Part shown: piece by piece, positions 9,847 through 21,577 of the stretch
Numbering within the stretch: position 1 is the stretch's first letter
Layout of the letters: each line of letters opens with the position of its first letter
Assembly (NCBI GenBank): GCA_015501075.1
Contig: JADNYJ010000006.1
Coordinates: 682,001 to 746,000 of the forward strand
Reading direction: 5' to 3'
Origin: Gymnopilus junonius
Lineage: Eukaryota > Basidiomycota > Agaricomycetes > Agaricales > Galerinaceae
Length of the DNA stretch: 64,000 nucleotides
The notes under the pieces: model-generated
The model's input: the letters and a program-made list of their open reading frames with translations, nothing else
Database searches by the model: none
Told to the model about the DNA's origin: nothing
Translations under genes and position numbers: made by a program

Positions 9847-11720
9847 TTATTGCTATTTGCACCAAAGTTGGCACTCATGCGAAATCCATCAAAATGTGCA
9901 TCTTCTGGGCTGCAACTTCCAAGAGCCATAACTCTGCATAGGCTCAACCATTCTTGACGATTTTATGTGCGTTAGAATCACTGTAATGAGTTCTATTGCA
10001 CCCCATAATTTTTATAATGTAATAACAAGTATATAGATTTTTGATTTTTCGCAGCCTTTCATAGACTATATAAGCCCTACTGCTACAAATATGATGAAAT
10101 TCTTAGATTTGATCAAATATTGATATTATCCTACTGTTTACAGTGCGCCCCATCAAAAGTTTGAAAGAAAAAGGTCAAGAATTGACCAAAATCGAGTGAT
10201 CTGTAAAGGCATACCCTGACTGTGTGACCCAGCAGTCACCTTCCACCTTTATCTTGCACCACCATCAATGACATCTGGTAAAGGTCAGCCAAAGCTATTA
10301 TGGTCCAAAGCAAACCACTATCAGATGACCTTCATGTGGTAATCCTCAACATGGCCTGTCATTTGGATGTACCCTTGGCTTGCTTTCGCTGGCCAGTGGT
10401 ACTTACTGGCTTTCTGTTGATTTTTGCGCTGTGAGCTTTTCCATAGACAAATCAAAAGGAAGAGATAGTAAAGGAGTCTCAGAAAGCACAAGAGAGGTTG
10501 TAGCACAGGAGAAAGCCAGAATGAGTGATTGCTGAATCACAGTCAGGGTATGCCTTTACAGATCACTCAATTTCGGTCAATTCTTGACCTTTTTCTTTCA
10601 AACTTTTGATGGGGTGCACTGTAAACAGTAGGATAATATCAATATTTGAAATCAAATCTAAGAATTTCATCGTATTTGTAGCAGTAGGGCTTATATAGTC
10701 TACGAAAGGCTGCAAAAAATCAAAAATCTATATACTTGTTATTACATTATAAAAATTATGGGGCGCAATAGAACTCATTACAGTGATTCTGTCAGAAAAC
10801 TGCTAAGGGCATTATAATGCCAATAATGCTGGTAATGCGGAGCCTTAATTATAATCCAATTATAATGCAAAGTGGATATTCCATAATTCAGCATGTCAAT
10901 TATAATGCTCGAGCTCAATTATAATGCACAGGGCCTATTTTAGGAAAATGGAAGCAGTGCCTCCGGGCACTTTCCTTACTTCATTCTTACCTTTGAAATT
11001 CAGGCTCTCATGGTTCTTACTTACTTACTTACCTAAGACTGTTGAAATTAAGTGGCCTATGCATGAATCAAACATGAGACTTACCTGATATAATAACCTT
11101 GAAACGTGCATAACTTACCACTGTGCCATAGTACTTTTTTATGGTAAAGGAACCTAGAGCTTCATAGCAGCCAGTGATGGCATCTGCCTAAAATGGCCTG
11201 ATTGATCGAAGTCCCTGTATTTGCTTATCCAGACACTACAGTGGTCTCCTCTCTACTTTTAGCTGCTTAATGTCAGTGATAATTGATGTAAAATATAAAA
11301 TATCTAATTGCACTTTGAATGACAGGCAAATCTTAGGGAGATCACACTGAATCGACGTTGAACTCAATGCCATATAAACCAACCAACAGCTCGGGACTTG
11401 ATCACTCAGACTGCTTAGCTGGCTCCGGCATTACCGAACATCTGATTTGCATTATCTTATCAGTCCCTTTGATTATAATTCAGCCAGTAGAGTTATAAAT
11501 GGAATCCGGGCATCATAATGTGTATTATAATGGGGTTTGCCTGGGAAATAATGTGCACCGCATTATAATGCCCTCTGGGGTTTTCCAACATCTAACGCAC
11601 ATAAAATTGTCAAGAATGGTTGAGCCTATGCAGAGTTATGGCTCTTGGAAGTTGCAGCCTGGAAGATGCACATTTTGATGGATTTTGCACGAGTGCCAAC
11701 TTTGGTGCAAATAGCAATAA
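9847..11720. repeat. Large inverted repeat (foldback-like), one arm interrupted
   Basis: The arm at 9847-10224 (378 bp) is repeated in reverse complement at 10538-11720, once an 803-bp insertion (element plus duplicated 3 bp) is removed (about 380 bp). Arms begin and end with TTATTGCTATTTGC / GCAAATAGCAATAA. The loop at 10225-10537 is non-coding. Each arm includes a TATATAAGCCCTACTGC-type segment. No target duplication is visible. It could be a foldback element, a long-TIR (Mutator-like) non-autonomous transposon, or an inverted pair of solo repeats. Confidence 0.8.
10791..11590. mobile_element. 800-bp TIR element nested in the inverted repeat
   Basis: Comparison with the uninterrupted arm (GTGATTCTAACGC) shows an 800-bp insertion with a TCT duplication (10788-10790 and 11591-11593). 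The ends form imperfect ~30-bp inverted repeats sharing GAAAAC and GGGCATTATAATGC. The motif ATTATAATGC recurs several times in both orientations near the ends (about 10810-10930 and 11515-11570). There is no coding capacity. The 3-bp duplication would fit PIF/Harbinger-like or CACTA-like elements, but the family is not established. Confidence 0.75.
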
Positions 11721-11864
11721 AGATTTCTTCGGTTGTACTTTTTTTATTTTGGCCTTGTGAGATTTGTTATTTCATTAACGAGGATAACTACTGTCCTTAA
11801 CACATTCACGTGATCTCATTAAACAGTGGGCACATCGACACGAAAGAGGGTCAACTGCCAGCAC

Positions 11865-11996
11865 ATGGGCAGGCCTACGAAGAGGAAAGCTTCAAATATC
11901 CTCAACTTAGGTAAATGGGTCAAGAAGATTAAAGTATCTGGGAAGGACCAGGAGTCCTCAGAAAGAGATTCAAACAAGGAAAATGTATATTATTAG
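11865..11996 (+). CDS. 43-residue basic ORF, possible transposon gene start
   Basis: A short ORF starting MGRPTKRKASNILNLGKWVK and ending in an acidic/polar tail (KENVYY). The MGRP-K-rKAS start is reminiscent of the DNA-binding N-termini seen in fungal transposon proteins, but this is only an impression. It may be a truncated first exon. It lies between the foldback repeat and the acyltransferase gene. Confidence 0.25.
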   Translation: MGRPTKRKASNILNLGKWVKKIKVSGKDQESSERDSNKENVYY

Positions 11997-12353
11997 AATT
12001 CTGCAACTTAATGGAAAGCAGGCTGCCTGGGCATCAAGAAAATATCGAGGACATCAAGTTCTTCCAATGTCCTTGATGGATGATCTTTTAAAAGCCAATT
12101 TATAACTAAATTTTTATAATCTCATTCCCTTATACTCCTTACATTATTGTTGATATAATCTTCTGCCCGTATCATAATCATTCATACATATGTAGCATGT
12201 AACTCATTTATTCGTACTTGTACTTGCGTTTTTCTATCTACATAATGATCTGATTGAATCGCAGACGCGCGACGCGTGAGCGTAATTCACGTGCCGCTAA
12301 GCCCTCTGTCACAAATCATCACCTCACCTGACGTTGGATGGTTATGGATTACC

Positions 12354-13754
12354 ATGCACGGAACAGGCCTGACTGCTACAAATGACCTAGACTTCGAACT
12401 AGATATCTTCGGTCAACAACCAGCAATCAACATCTATACCCAGCTATGCCTTTGCTATTCGATTCAGGATCCTTCATCCCATTCAACGATCATCAGTACC
12501 CTGACGAAGGGTCTGGAACGACTGTCGGCGAGTTTTCCATGGGTAGCAGGCAAGGTCGTCAATGAGGGTCAATGTGAAGGCAATACAGGAGTTTTCAAGA
12601 TTAAAGCACTGGAGAAAGCCCATCTTTTGGTTGTGAAGGATCTCAGAGATGACCCTTCGATACCCACATTCGATGTACTTCAGGAAGCAAAATTTCCATT
12701 CAAGATGCTAGACGAAAGCATCGTCGCGCCGAGCAGAACCCTCCCAACCCCCGAAGAGCTGGCATCGGACACGCCAGTTCTCGTTATACAAGCCAATTTC
12801 ATCACTGGGGGTCTTTTGCTCACTTTTGTTGGGCGCCACGGCGTTATGGATATGACTGGCCAAGGACATGTCATGCATCTGTTGTCAAAAACTTGCCGCG
12901 GCGAAGGATTTACCAGCGAAGAAATGTCGGTCGGTAATATTGATCGCTGCAGTGTAATCCCTTTCTTCGACGACTTGTGGACACCAGGGCCTGAACTCGA
13001 TCGTCAGATTGTAAAACCTACTGTACCTCCTCCAGTTTCTGACGGCCCAGATGGTCAACCAGTACCACCTCCCCCTCCAAAATCCAGCTGGGCTTATTTT
13101 ATTTTCTCCCCCTCCTCACTCGCCTCCTTGAAATCCCTTGGAACAAAATCTGTTTCCTCAGGCTTCGTCTCCACCGACGACACCCTCAGCGCTTTTATCT
13201 GGCAAGCGGTTACTCGTGCCCGCATCCCCCGTTTAGATGCGAAGGCGGAGTCGACATTCGCCCGCGCTATCGACCCGCGACGTTACCTTGATATTCCAAC
13301 AAAGTACCCGGGGCTTGTTCAGAACATGACATATCATACATACACAGCTGAAAGTCTTGCAGAAGAGCCGTTAGGCAGTGTTGCGTCGAACCTTCGTTCA
13401 GCTGTGGACCCCAAGACGTCGGATATAGGGTACCGCACTCGTGCATTAGCGACCTACCTCAAGCGCTCACCACAAAAGAATGTCGCCAACGTGACGGCAA
13501 CGCTCGATCTATCCTCGGGCATCATGCTGAGTTCGTGGGCGAAGGAAAATAGCTATGACTTGGATTTTGGTCTTGGGTTGGGTAAACCAGAGGCTGTGAG
13601 GAGACCGCAGTTTGTGCCGGTAGAGAGTTTGATGTACTTGATGCCCAAGAGGCAGGATGGCGAGATTGTGGCTGGACTTTGTCTGAGAGATGAGGATATG
13701 GAACGGTTGAAGGTGGATGAGGAATTTGTAAAGTACGGAAAGTATATTGGCTGA
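12354..13754 (+). CDS. BAHD-type acyltransferase (trichothecene acetyltransferase-like)
   Basis: Single-exon gene of about 466 residues. It carries the two BAHD/PF02458 hallmarks: the catalytic HxxxD as RHGVMDMTGQG (about residue 162 from this start) and a DFGLGLGKP segment near the C-terminus, equivalent to the structural DFGWG. The family transfers acyl groups from acyl-CoA to alcohols or amines in secondary metabolism; the substrate here is unknown. The frame is open 26 codons further upstream but only from a GTG, so the first ATG (MHGTGLTATNDLDFELDIFG) at 12354 is taken as the start. An unseen upstream exon is possible. The gene sits immediately beside the transposon island. Confidence 0.85.
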   Translation: MHGTGLTATNDLDFELDIFGQQPAINIYTQLCLCYSIQDPSSHSTIISTLTKGLERLSASFPWVAGKVVNEGQCEGNTGVFKIKALEKAHLLVVKDLRDDPSIPTFDVLQEAKFPFKMLDESIVAPSRTLPTPEELASDTPVLVIQANFITGGLLLTFVGRHGVMDMTGQGHVMHLLSKTCRGEGFTSEEMSVGNIDRCSVIPFFDDLWTPGPELDRQIVKPTVPPPVSDGPDGQPVPPPPPKSSWAYFIFSPSSLASLKSLGTKSVSSGFVSTDDTLSAFIWQAVTRARIPRLDAKAESTFARAIDPRRYLDIPTKYPGLVQNMTYHTYTAESLAEEPLGSVASNLRSAVDPKTSDIGYRTRALATYLKRSPQKNVANVTATLDLSSGIMLSSWAKENSYDLDFGLGLGKPEAVRRPQFVPVESLMYLMPKRQDGEIVAGLCLRDEDMERLKVDEEFVKYGKYIG

Positions 13755-13854
13755 GCAGTGATCTTTTTCGGTAAAATGAATATGAGATTACTAAAAATAA
13801 AACTGCGGAAAAAGAAAACGTCATGACCGGTTGTTGATCTCCTCCACAAATTCA

Positions 13855-16800
13855 ATGCCTGCACCGCCGCCCAAATACGCCAATCGCAGGCCAGTGCCGC
13901 CTACGCTGCCCAGCCTTCCGCAAGACGCACAGCAGCCGGCCCCTGTGTCTCTGTCAAATTATGCTTTTCCATCGACCAGCGGTGGTTACACCTTTCAAGT
14001 AACTCCTCCAGCCCATCAGGAATCTTACAGTGCTTGGGACACCCAATCACCTTCAAATCCTCCTAGACAGCGTGCATCTTCTATGCAAGATCCTTATTTA
14101 TCTCGACCGCACAGTGGCCGAAATAGCGTTCTCGGTCCGCAGAGGATGGCTTTTCCAGAACCGACTATGTATCAGTTGATGTCAACTCAGCAAAGGCCAA
14201 CGCATTATTCTAGTAGAAGTGATGTAGCAAGTTCTAGCTCTAGCTCCACCGTTCATCTTAATACTCCGCCGTATCATCAAAATCCTTCCGTGGCATCTTT
14301 TGCCTCGTCTTATAACGGGTCATACGAAGATAGCAACTATGGCCATGATTATCAGGAGGTGAGTGCACTCCAAGCATTATGCCGTGATGGATCAACAAAA
14401 CCGTCAAACTTTCAGTCCTTTGAAGATGAAGCGGGAGACTTGGCAAAAGGATTATCAGATTTATCGTAAGTGCACGTAATCTACCGACTCCTTTCCGATA
14501 TCGTTGCACATTTTTCACTGCAAGCTTTATAGTTTAGCATCAGAAGAGGGTCTGCGCCGCTTTCAGGCCGGTGAACTACCGGAGAAGGATCAAGAGTGGC
14601 ATCGCCTTGTACCGACAGAAGCACGAGATGCATTAGGAAAGCAGGAGGTCCAGAGGCAGTCTGTAATATTTGAAGTGATCAAGTCCGAACGAGAATATGT
14701 CGCCGATTTGGAGACTGTCGAAGAGGTGTGTCTTTTTCGAGTCTTGGTTTAGGTGCCCTATTTGATGCCATGCCCGTAGGTGTTCGTCGAACGTCTCAGA
14801 AAAGCAGACCCTCCAATTATCAAGGAACCATATCTCACTTCCTTCCTGAACGAGGTCTTTGGAAACCTCCGCCAAATCCTCTCCTACCACCAAGGCCTCC
14901 TTGCTGCACTTTTTGCTCGCCAACGAGAACAGCACCCATTAATACAGTCTGTCGCAGATATCGTATTAGACAGTACGTGGATCATGAATTATCGAAGACG
15001 TCCCATTATTAACAACAATTTATCTGTCCAGCGACCCTCAAATCTGAATTCCGCATCGCATACGAAACCTACATCAAACATTACCCCCTCTCCGAATCCC
15101 ACCACCGCAAGCAACTCAAACGCAACAGAGCCTACGAAGTATTTATTCAGTCCGTCTCCAACGATCCTCGAATACGAAAACGAGATCTCATCACCTTCCT
15201 CTCGCGCCCCGTTACCAAGCTCCCTAGACTCAACCTCTTGCTGGAACAGATATTAAAGCTGACCAATGCGGAGTATGAGCATCCGGATTTGGAAACACTT
15301 CCGTTAATTCTGGGTATTTTGAAGGATTTTATCAAGAGCACACAGCCGGGTATCGAGGCTGCGGAAAGTAAAGTCAAGTTCTGGGCCCTTTGTGAGAGTT
15401 TGGTTTTTCAGAAGGGAGAATTATTGTGCGTAATTGGTTTGGAGTAATTGGTTTGAAGTTTGACTGATTGGTTTGCTTGTAGGATATGGATCTGTATGAT
15501 GAAAGTCGGACACTGGTGTATACTGGCCCTGTGTTAAGAAGGGTGCGCACGGAGACTGGATTTTCAGAAAAATGGTCCGAGTTGGTCGTTGCTCTTTTGG
15601 ATAACTACTGTGAGTCGTGCTGTGGTGTTCCATGTCCTCACAAGGCGTTGATTTTCTCTGAAAGTCATGCTTATGAGGGAAGAGAAGCGGCCAAATGGTT
15701 CCATCAAGCGGTTGCTCATGTCTCGAGTCCGTCTTGACTTTGCTTTATATTCAGATCACGTATACTCATCCTACTTTATGCATTCATTAGCCAATGCCCC
15801 TATCGTTCTTACGTCTAGGTTCATTCAATGCTCCTCCAGAGATGCGACGCGAAAAGACAGAAGATGGTTCCTTCCTAGACTCCCTCCGATCACAGTCCGT
15901 CCCCGTGTACCCGTTTACCATATACCATGCCGCAAATAAAACAACAAGAAGATATACGTTGTACGTTGCTAGTGACGCGCTCAGGAAGAAGTGGTATAAT
16001 CAGTTTGTGGATGCGATGGGGGTTCATAACGTTCGCCAGGAGTCGAATATGGTATGCATATGAACTTCTATTATGCTATGCTGGATTTGGCTAATATTGT
16101 GTCGGCTTTTTAGTGGTTCAACCCTCAGAGTATTACAGATGGGTTTTTTCGAACGACAGGCAAAGAGTTGGCTAATGGCACCTCGATGACGGGTAAGATC
16201 CACTGCGCGGTTCCGTTTGGTAAGTCCAATGAATGGGGATGAACACGACCTTTGTTGATTCCTTCTTTTTGTAGTCATCGGGTCAAAAAGGTTTTTGGCT
16301 GTAGGATGTGGGCCTGGCATCTACGCCGGGCCTGTCAACTCCGAAAGTAAATACTCTTTCACAGTAGAGCTTCCAGGTTAATTTTACTCCTCACAGATTT
16401 CAGACTAGTCCTCAACCTCAAAAGCCCAACTTCACTAGCAGCGCTAACCACATTCGGAGACAAAACATTCAACAGACTTGTAGTGCACGTTGACAACTCG
16501 ATCGTCTCATATTCCCTTGACATCCTCGCGAGGCTTGCGCTAGGACAGACGCACTCGCAGACTTTGGAGGCATCCGCGGAGAAGGTTGCCAGCAAGGATA
16601 CGAATGTGATGCTTTGTAGGCATTTGCATGTTACTGGAAGGTCGTTGCGTCAGTGCTGGTCTTATTTGGTGCTTAAGATCGTGTGCTGACGATGTGATAA
16701 CGTGTAAAGTCATATATGCGTCAAAGAGGCGTCTGGCGACATCTATGAACGTGCAGGTGCTCGAGGCGGTCGGTTCGACCGATCAATCCCTAGTAACCAG

Positions 16801-17649
16801 CAGGAAATCGGCCACCTCTCAGACTTTTAGGCCTTTCGGCGAGGTTGGTACTCTATCTCATCTCGGCTGCTATCTCGTATTTAAATATTATCGTCGCTTT
16901 TTAGGCTGGCTACATGCCGAAGGATGCTTACGATGTCGTCTCTTTGGCAAAGACCATCGGTGTTTGCACGAGCGCTGGGATCATCACGCTGGACCCGACA
17001 AAGTAAGAAACTCTATTTACGAGAGGCGTGTCCCACTTCTGACGATCATCATCACTATTCACGACCGTAGTATTGCACACTCTTCCGTGGCTGCCGTTCC
17101 GGACTTGACAAACCCGATTAATAGTGAACCGTTGACGTTCTTGAAGTCACATGTGGAGGGTTTGAAGCCATTAGGTTTCGTACGAGTGGATTCTAATGAA
17201 TTATTGGTTATTTATGATGGTAATTTCCCTTCTGACGTCTCGAATCTACATTTCTTGCTCATTACATCGTGACACCAGAGCTCGGTTTCTACATCGACAA
17301 ACACGGCTTACCCACCCGCCGATACGGATACATTAAATGGGAAGGTAAAGCCGTCTCTTACGCCTACCGCAACGGACACATCATCCTTGTCTCCCCCCAA
17401 TTCATCGAGATACGGAGCATTGCCACCGGTCGCGTCGTGCAAGTTATCGAAGGGCACGATATCAGGCTTCTGTATTCGGGGCCTTACACAAGCAAGGAAG
17501 ATCCTGTGCTGGTAGCCATGCGTGGAGGGAAGGACGATAAGAACGGGGCGAGCGAGAAGATTGCAGAGTTGATCCAGACGGAGGAGATTAGTTTGATGAC
17601 GCCTGCAACCGCTGTGGCCCCTTCGCTTTGGGATGAGTGGGATATGTGA
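13855..17649 (+). CDS. Rho guanine nucleotide exchange factor, Rom2-like (DH-PH-CNH)
   Basis: Multi-exon gene with the order Ser/Pro-rich N-terminus (about 220 residues, MPAPPPKYANRRP), RhoGEF/DH domain, PH domain, CNH domain. The DH domain begins RQSVIFEVIKSEREYVADLE (about 14655) and includes FLSRPVTKLPRLNLLLEQIL (about 15200). The PH part covers the region with YPFTIYHAANKTTRRYTLYV (about 15910). The CNH domain includes IHCAVPFVIGSKRFLAVGCG (about 16200), FVRVDSNELLVIYDELGFYI, and the DKHGLPTRRYGYIKWEG segment near 17300. In yeast this protein activates Rho1 at the plasma membrane in the cell-wall integrity pathway. Junctions I tested keep frame, including an intron with a GTCAGT donor near 16650. 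It ends convergently with the WH1-CRIB gene. Confidence 0.9.
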
Positions 17650-18012
17650 TGTTACTACTTGGTTGGACTGATCAGGATAATTTAAATAAACTAAATCAAA
17701 GGTAAAAGAGTTATTTGGTTTTTATTGTTGTTGTTTCCACTTGTAACTTGTGTCTGCTTCTGTAATACTTGTATATTGGCTAGATGTTAAGGTTAAGGAT
17801 GTATTTAATCCGTTGATAACCTATTCTTTTTCTTTTGCTCGGTGAATCGTCTCCTTTTTTCAGTCGATAGGAATACAGCATTTCGCACTTGATGAAACGT
17901 AAAGCATAGTCCTATGGGCCTGCCATGGACGAAGAATTCGTAATTTATAATTTATAAAAGGTGCGTCAAGAACCCTGGGTAATCGCGGGTGGCGGTAATC
18001 ACCAAAGAGTCA

Positions 18013-19019
18013 TCAAAGTGCTGTAGCAGTAGTCATTCTTCGAGGAAGATCCTTTCCTATTAGACCGATATATCATCAGACACTTCAAGGCGTCAACAAA
18101 CCCTTGAACTATGATGGCTTACCTTCGAACCTTTCAACCTCTGAATCATCGACCATTCGAATAGCATCCACACTCTTCCAGAAACCGTCGACAAAGTTGC
18201 TCTGGGTCACAACTATATTGGCTTCCCGAACTTCATGACCTTGCAGATTCGCGAGGAGATTCTTCCATGAATTATCAAGGTCTTTGGAAGCCTCGAATAC
18301 ACCTTCCTTGTTAACGCCGACATGCGCGACGTGCTTGAAGGAATGGGGAGCAGGTGAAGAGATCAAGCCCCGCGAAATGGCACTCGAGAGTGATTTCGAC
18401 CTGAAAGCACCAGGCTTGGAACAGCTTCGCGATTTCTTAGGTGGTTCTGGTGTGGTAATTTTGTGGAATAAATTAGCCCATAATTTATGTAGGGTAAACG
18501 AGTGCGACCCACGACCGTTGAACAGCCGTTCTGATACTTTTTGACCGAATACGAAAGCTTCGTCGTCGTCGTTGAAGAGAAAGCCGTAAGTCCGTGTCTG
18601 AGAGTTAGACCATTTCAGCCGTTGCAGTATATCACAGTGACAAGGGAATGTGGACTAACCCTGCCCTGGAAAACGTGGAAGAACGGACGATCCACAACAT
18701 AATCAAAGTTCTCTGGGAACTTGAACATCCACACCGTCCGTCCCGTCTCGTTATCCGCAAGACGGAACCAGTACCTCTCGGTCTCGCTGACATACTCGGA
18801 AGAGGCGTTGAATGATTCGAAGTCCCTGCCGAACGACAGCGTGCCCTTCCAGCGGGAATATACCCATTGGCTGTCCTTCGAGTTGAGTTTGGTGTGGTAT
18901 ACTCGTGCACCTGCGAGTGCGAGTACTGCATACGGATTCTGCTCGAGTCCGGAGACCAGTCCGTTTCTCTCTACGTTCCTGGCATTGCTTGCTGCGATGA
19001 AGTTGGTATCAAAGGGCAT
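18013..19019 (-). CDS. WH1-CRIB protein (short WASP-like protein)
   Basis: Three exons, about 290 residues. The first exon (from 19019, MPFDTNFIAASNARNVERNG) is a WH1/EVH1 domain: RVYHTKLNSKDSQWVYSRWK, YWFRLADNETGRTVWMFKF, and FDYVVDRPFFHVFQG. The second exon ends with a CRIB/GBD motif, ISSPAPHSFKHVAHVG, about residue 198, matching the Cdc42/Rac-binding consensus ISxPxxFxHxxHVG. The third exon adds only 13 residues (KDLPRRMTTATAL). The Pro-rich region and the C-terminal VCA (WH2-central-acidic) segment that activates Arp2/3 in WASP are absent. Expected role: binds a Rho-family GTPase and a WIP/verprolin-type partner. It lies convergent to the Rho GEF gene. Confidence 0.85.
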
Positions 19020-19606
19020 GGCGATTGAGATTGGGATCAATTATAAGAGAAGGGGTCGTTAAGAAGTCGTGAAAGGTGCAAGGTTCAACAGAAATATGAT
19101 GTCCGCAGTCGGACTAGGGTATGAAAGAGCTAAGGGTATCGGTAATGAGACAGAGAAGAAGGGAAAAGAGCAGGGCGGCTCTCGGGAGGAAGGCAAAGTG
19201 AAAATAATTATCCCTTCTGGAGTTTATTTGCTCGCAAGATGGGATGACCTCACCATCGAGGCGTGTTGGCCTTGCTGCTAGACACGCGGTGAAGACCCAG
19301 AGTCCCTGACGTTGGGCTTCACGAAGATGGCCGTCCTCGATCGAGTTCGTATAATCCGCAGCCATTGGCGTAAGTTTCTCCTGAAAGCAATGCCAAACCT
19401 GTTGGAAAGCAGGTGTCATGTTATGAGCAGAAAAACATTCAAACCCCCTGAGAATCTGCTTATCTCAGTTGGTCCATATCTTTTTGTCATTTGCTTGAGG
19501 CTTGCATTTGGAATAAATGCTGAATATTCAAGATCGAGAGGTTCCGCAGAAAATACGTGGGATGAGTGTCTATATTCTCCAACCGAAAAAAATGGGAACA
19601 AAAACT
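19020..19606. other. Intergenic region upstream of the WH1-CRIB gene
   Basis: About 590 bases holding the promoter side of the WH1-CRIB gene and the 3' end of the WD40 gene. Short open frames here have no recognisable content. Confidence 0.5.
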
Positions 19607-21121
19607 CTATTGCTCCTCCTCTTCAGTGGTAAATACCATGCACAATCCATCATCGCCAGCGCTCACGATAACCGATCCTTCTAACCCTAGTGATGCACCA
19701 AGAACAGCAGCTCTGTGGCCTGTGTGCGTCCGCAGGAGAGTCCCATTCCTTGCGTCCCACGTGCGTAGTGTCTTGTCTGCTGACGCTGAAACGAGGAGAT
19801 AGGATTTGGGTGAAGGATGTGCGAGAAGCGTCGTAATGGCATCCTATAACGTTCAAGCTTTAATATTTCATTCCGGAAAGACAGGAGAAAATGGGGAAGA
19901 GAGATCACCAGACGTACCTCATGTTGTAGCGTAGCGCGTAATCTCATCGTGCTGAGATCCCAGATGCAGGCTTTGCCATCGGTAGCGCCGGTGACTGCCA
20001 CTCCGGGACCAGTGTTTCCAGTACCTGTTCCAGAAAGATCGACAAAGGTAACGGCTTCGACGCTTTCGCCTTCCGTGTGGCCACCGAGGGTTGAAACTAT
20101 TTCACCCTTGCTCAGACTGATCACGCGTACACCACCGGCTGCACCGCCGACGACAGCGAGCGTTGACGAGGGATTGACACCGATGGATGTAATCCCATCC
20201 AGATTGAATCGTGCATCGTCTGCACCTAGCTTGAAAACGGGAGTTGAAGATCGTGGATCCCAGAAAATCAAAGAGCCTTCTTGATCTGCAGAAATAATTC
20301 TCTTGCCTGCAATATGGGATGAGATAGGCTCAAACGTAGGTACAAATATGACATACCATCAGGAGTGAATTCGCCGCAGTTAACTGGTCCTATGTGTCCT
20401 GCAAATACTTGCATAGTATTTCCAGATGGAACTGTTTGTAAAAAAAAAAGGTAAGGATCCAAGGAAGAACGCGATGTCCATATCTACATACGTTGCCAGA
20501 GCCAGAGCGTTGAATCATTTGAGCCAGCCAGCAGGACAGAACCTTTTGGATGCCATCGCAGGAACTAGGAAGAAATAAGCGATTGAAGTCTACAGAAATT
20601 AGATTGTATCGGTAACGCACCATGACCTCATCAGGACCCTGCAATTCCGTCAAAAACTCCCAAGTACGGTAATTTTCTTTGCCGACCCTTCTCCAGATTC
20701 GAATTTTGCCGTCCATACCGCCCGTCGAGATCAGTTCGCCATCCGCACTCCAAGCCGCACTCGTTACACTGTCTGTATGGCCAGTAAGCTTTGCAATAAT
20801 TTCACTGTCTGTGATGTCCCAGATGTAGCCCAGATCATCTTCCCCACCGGATGCTGCGAGAGGTTGCGTGGGGTGACAAGCGACGGCAAAAACTGACGCG
20901 CCGTGTGTATCGAAGTGTTGCAAAGAGATGTCCTCGACGTGACCAGAGGATCCTTCTTCCATGTCTCCTAACGTGTCCCTTGCCTCTTCCTCCTCGTCGT
21001 CTTCATCCATGGGGTGATCACCATCATCTTGTACTTCCTGGAGGATGTCGTCTTCGGTGATGAACTGGTCGTCCTCCTCTTCGAAATCGATATCCTCCGC
21101 GCGATCTTTTCCTGAGGCCAT
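19607..21121 (-). CDS. SQT1: WD40 ribosome-assembly chaperone Sqt1/AAMP
   Basis: Five or six exons, start at 21121 (MASGKDRAEDIDFEEEDDQF) and stop at 19607. A very acidic N-terminus of about 55 residues is followed by WD40 repeats: HGASVFAVACHPTQPLAASG, GHTDSVTSAAWSADGELIST, GSVLLAGSNDSTLWLW, GHIGPVNCGEFTPDG, TDGKACIWDLSTMRLRATL, ASADKTLRTWDARNG. The acidic start plus this repeat set is the pattern of Sqt1 (yeast) and AAMP (animals). In yeast it is a dedicated chaperone of ribosomal protein uL16/Rpl10 in the cytoplasm. It shares a 456-bp upstream region with the divergent PDI gene. Confidence 0.88.
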
Positions 21122-21577
21122 TGGGGTATAGGTGTATAGTTTTGAGTTTTTTTCGATAGTCCTTCTGACGAACGAGATTTTATAATCTGCAGCTGAGTAA
21201 CTGCAGAGTCAGTGTTCGCGCTTCCGATCGCGTGCTGACAGATAAAAAACTCCCATATCGGGTATCTCGGCAAATGCCATCGCTCGCGTGGCCTCCTAAT
21301 CGGCTTGCAGGCTGCATACAGTTGCCGACAGCGTACTATGGGCCCGCTTGCTCCCCCAGACTCCCCGTCCCCCAAATTCCCGTGTCGTGGGTATATGCCA
21401 ATGAAATACCTGTCTGGTGTGGGATGGCGTGGTATTTTGTCGTTTCAAGTGAGGGATGCCCGAAAGCAAAGATAGTACCCGAATGGTGGCCGAGGATTGG
21501 CTTCGGATGACAAAGCCAAATATAAAGAGGCAACGAAATCTCCACGTCAGTCGCCTGTACCTTCATTTCTTTCTGCT

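Noticed and set aside
12276..12353. Upstream extension of the acyltransferase frame
   Set aside because: It begins with GTG, not ATG. A nuclear fungal gene should use the ATG at 12354 or an upstream spliced exon.
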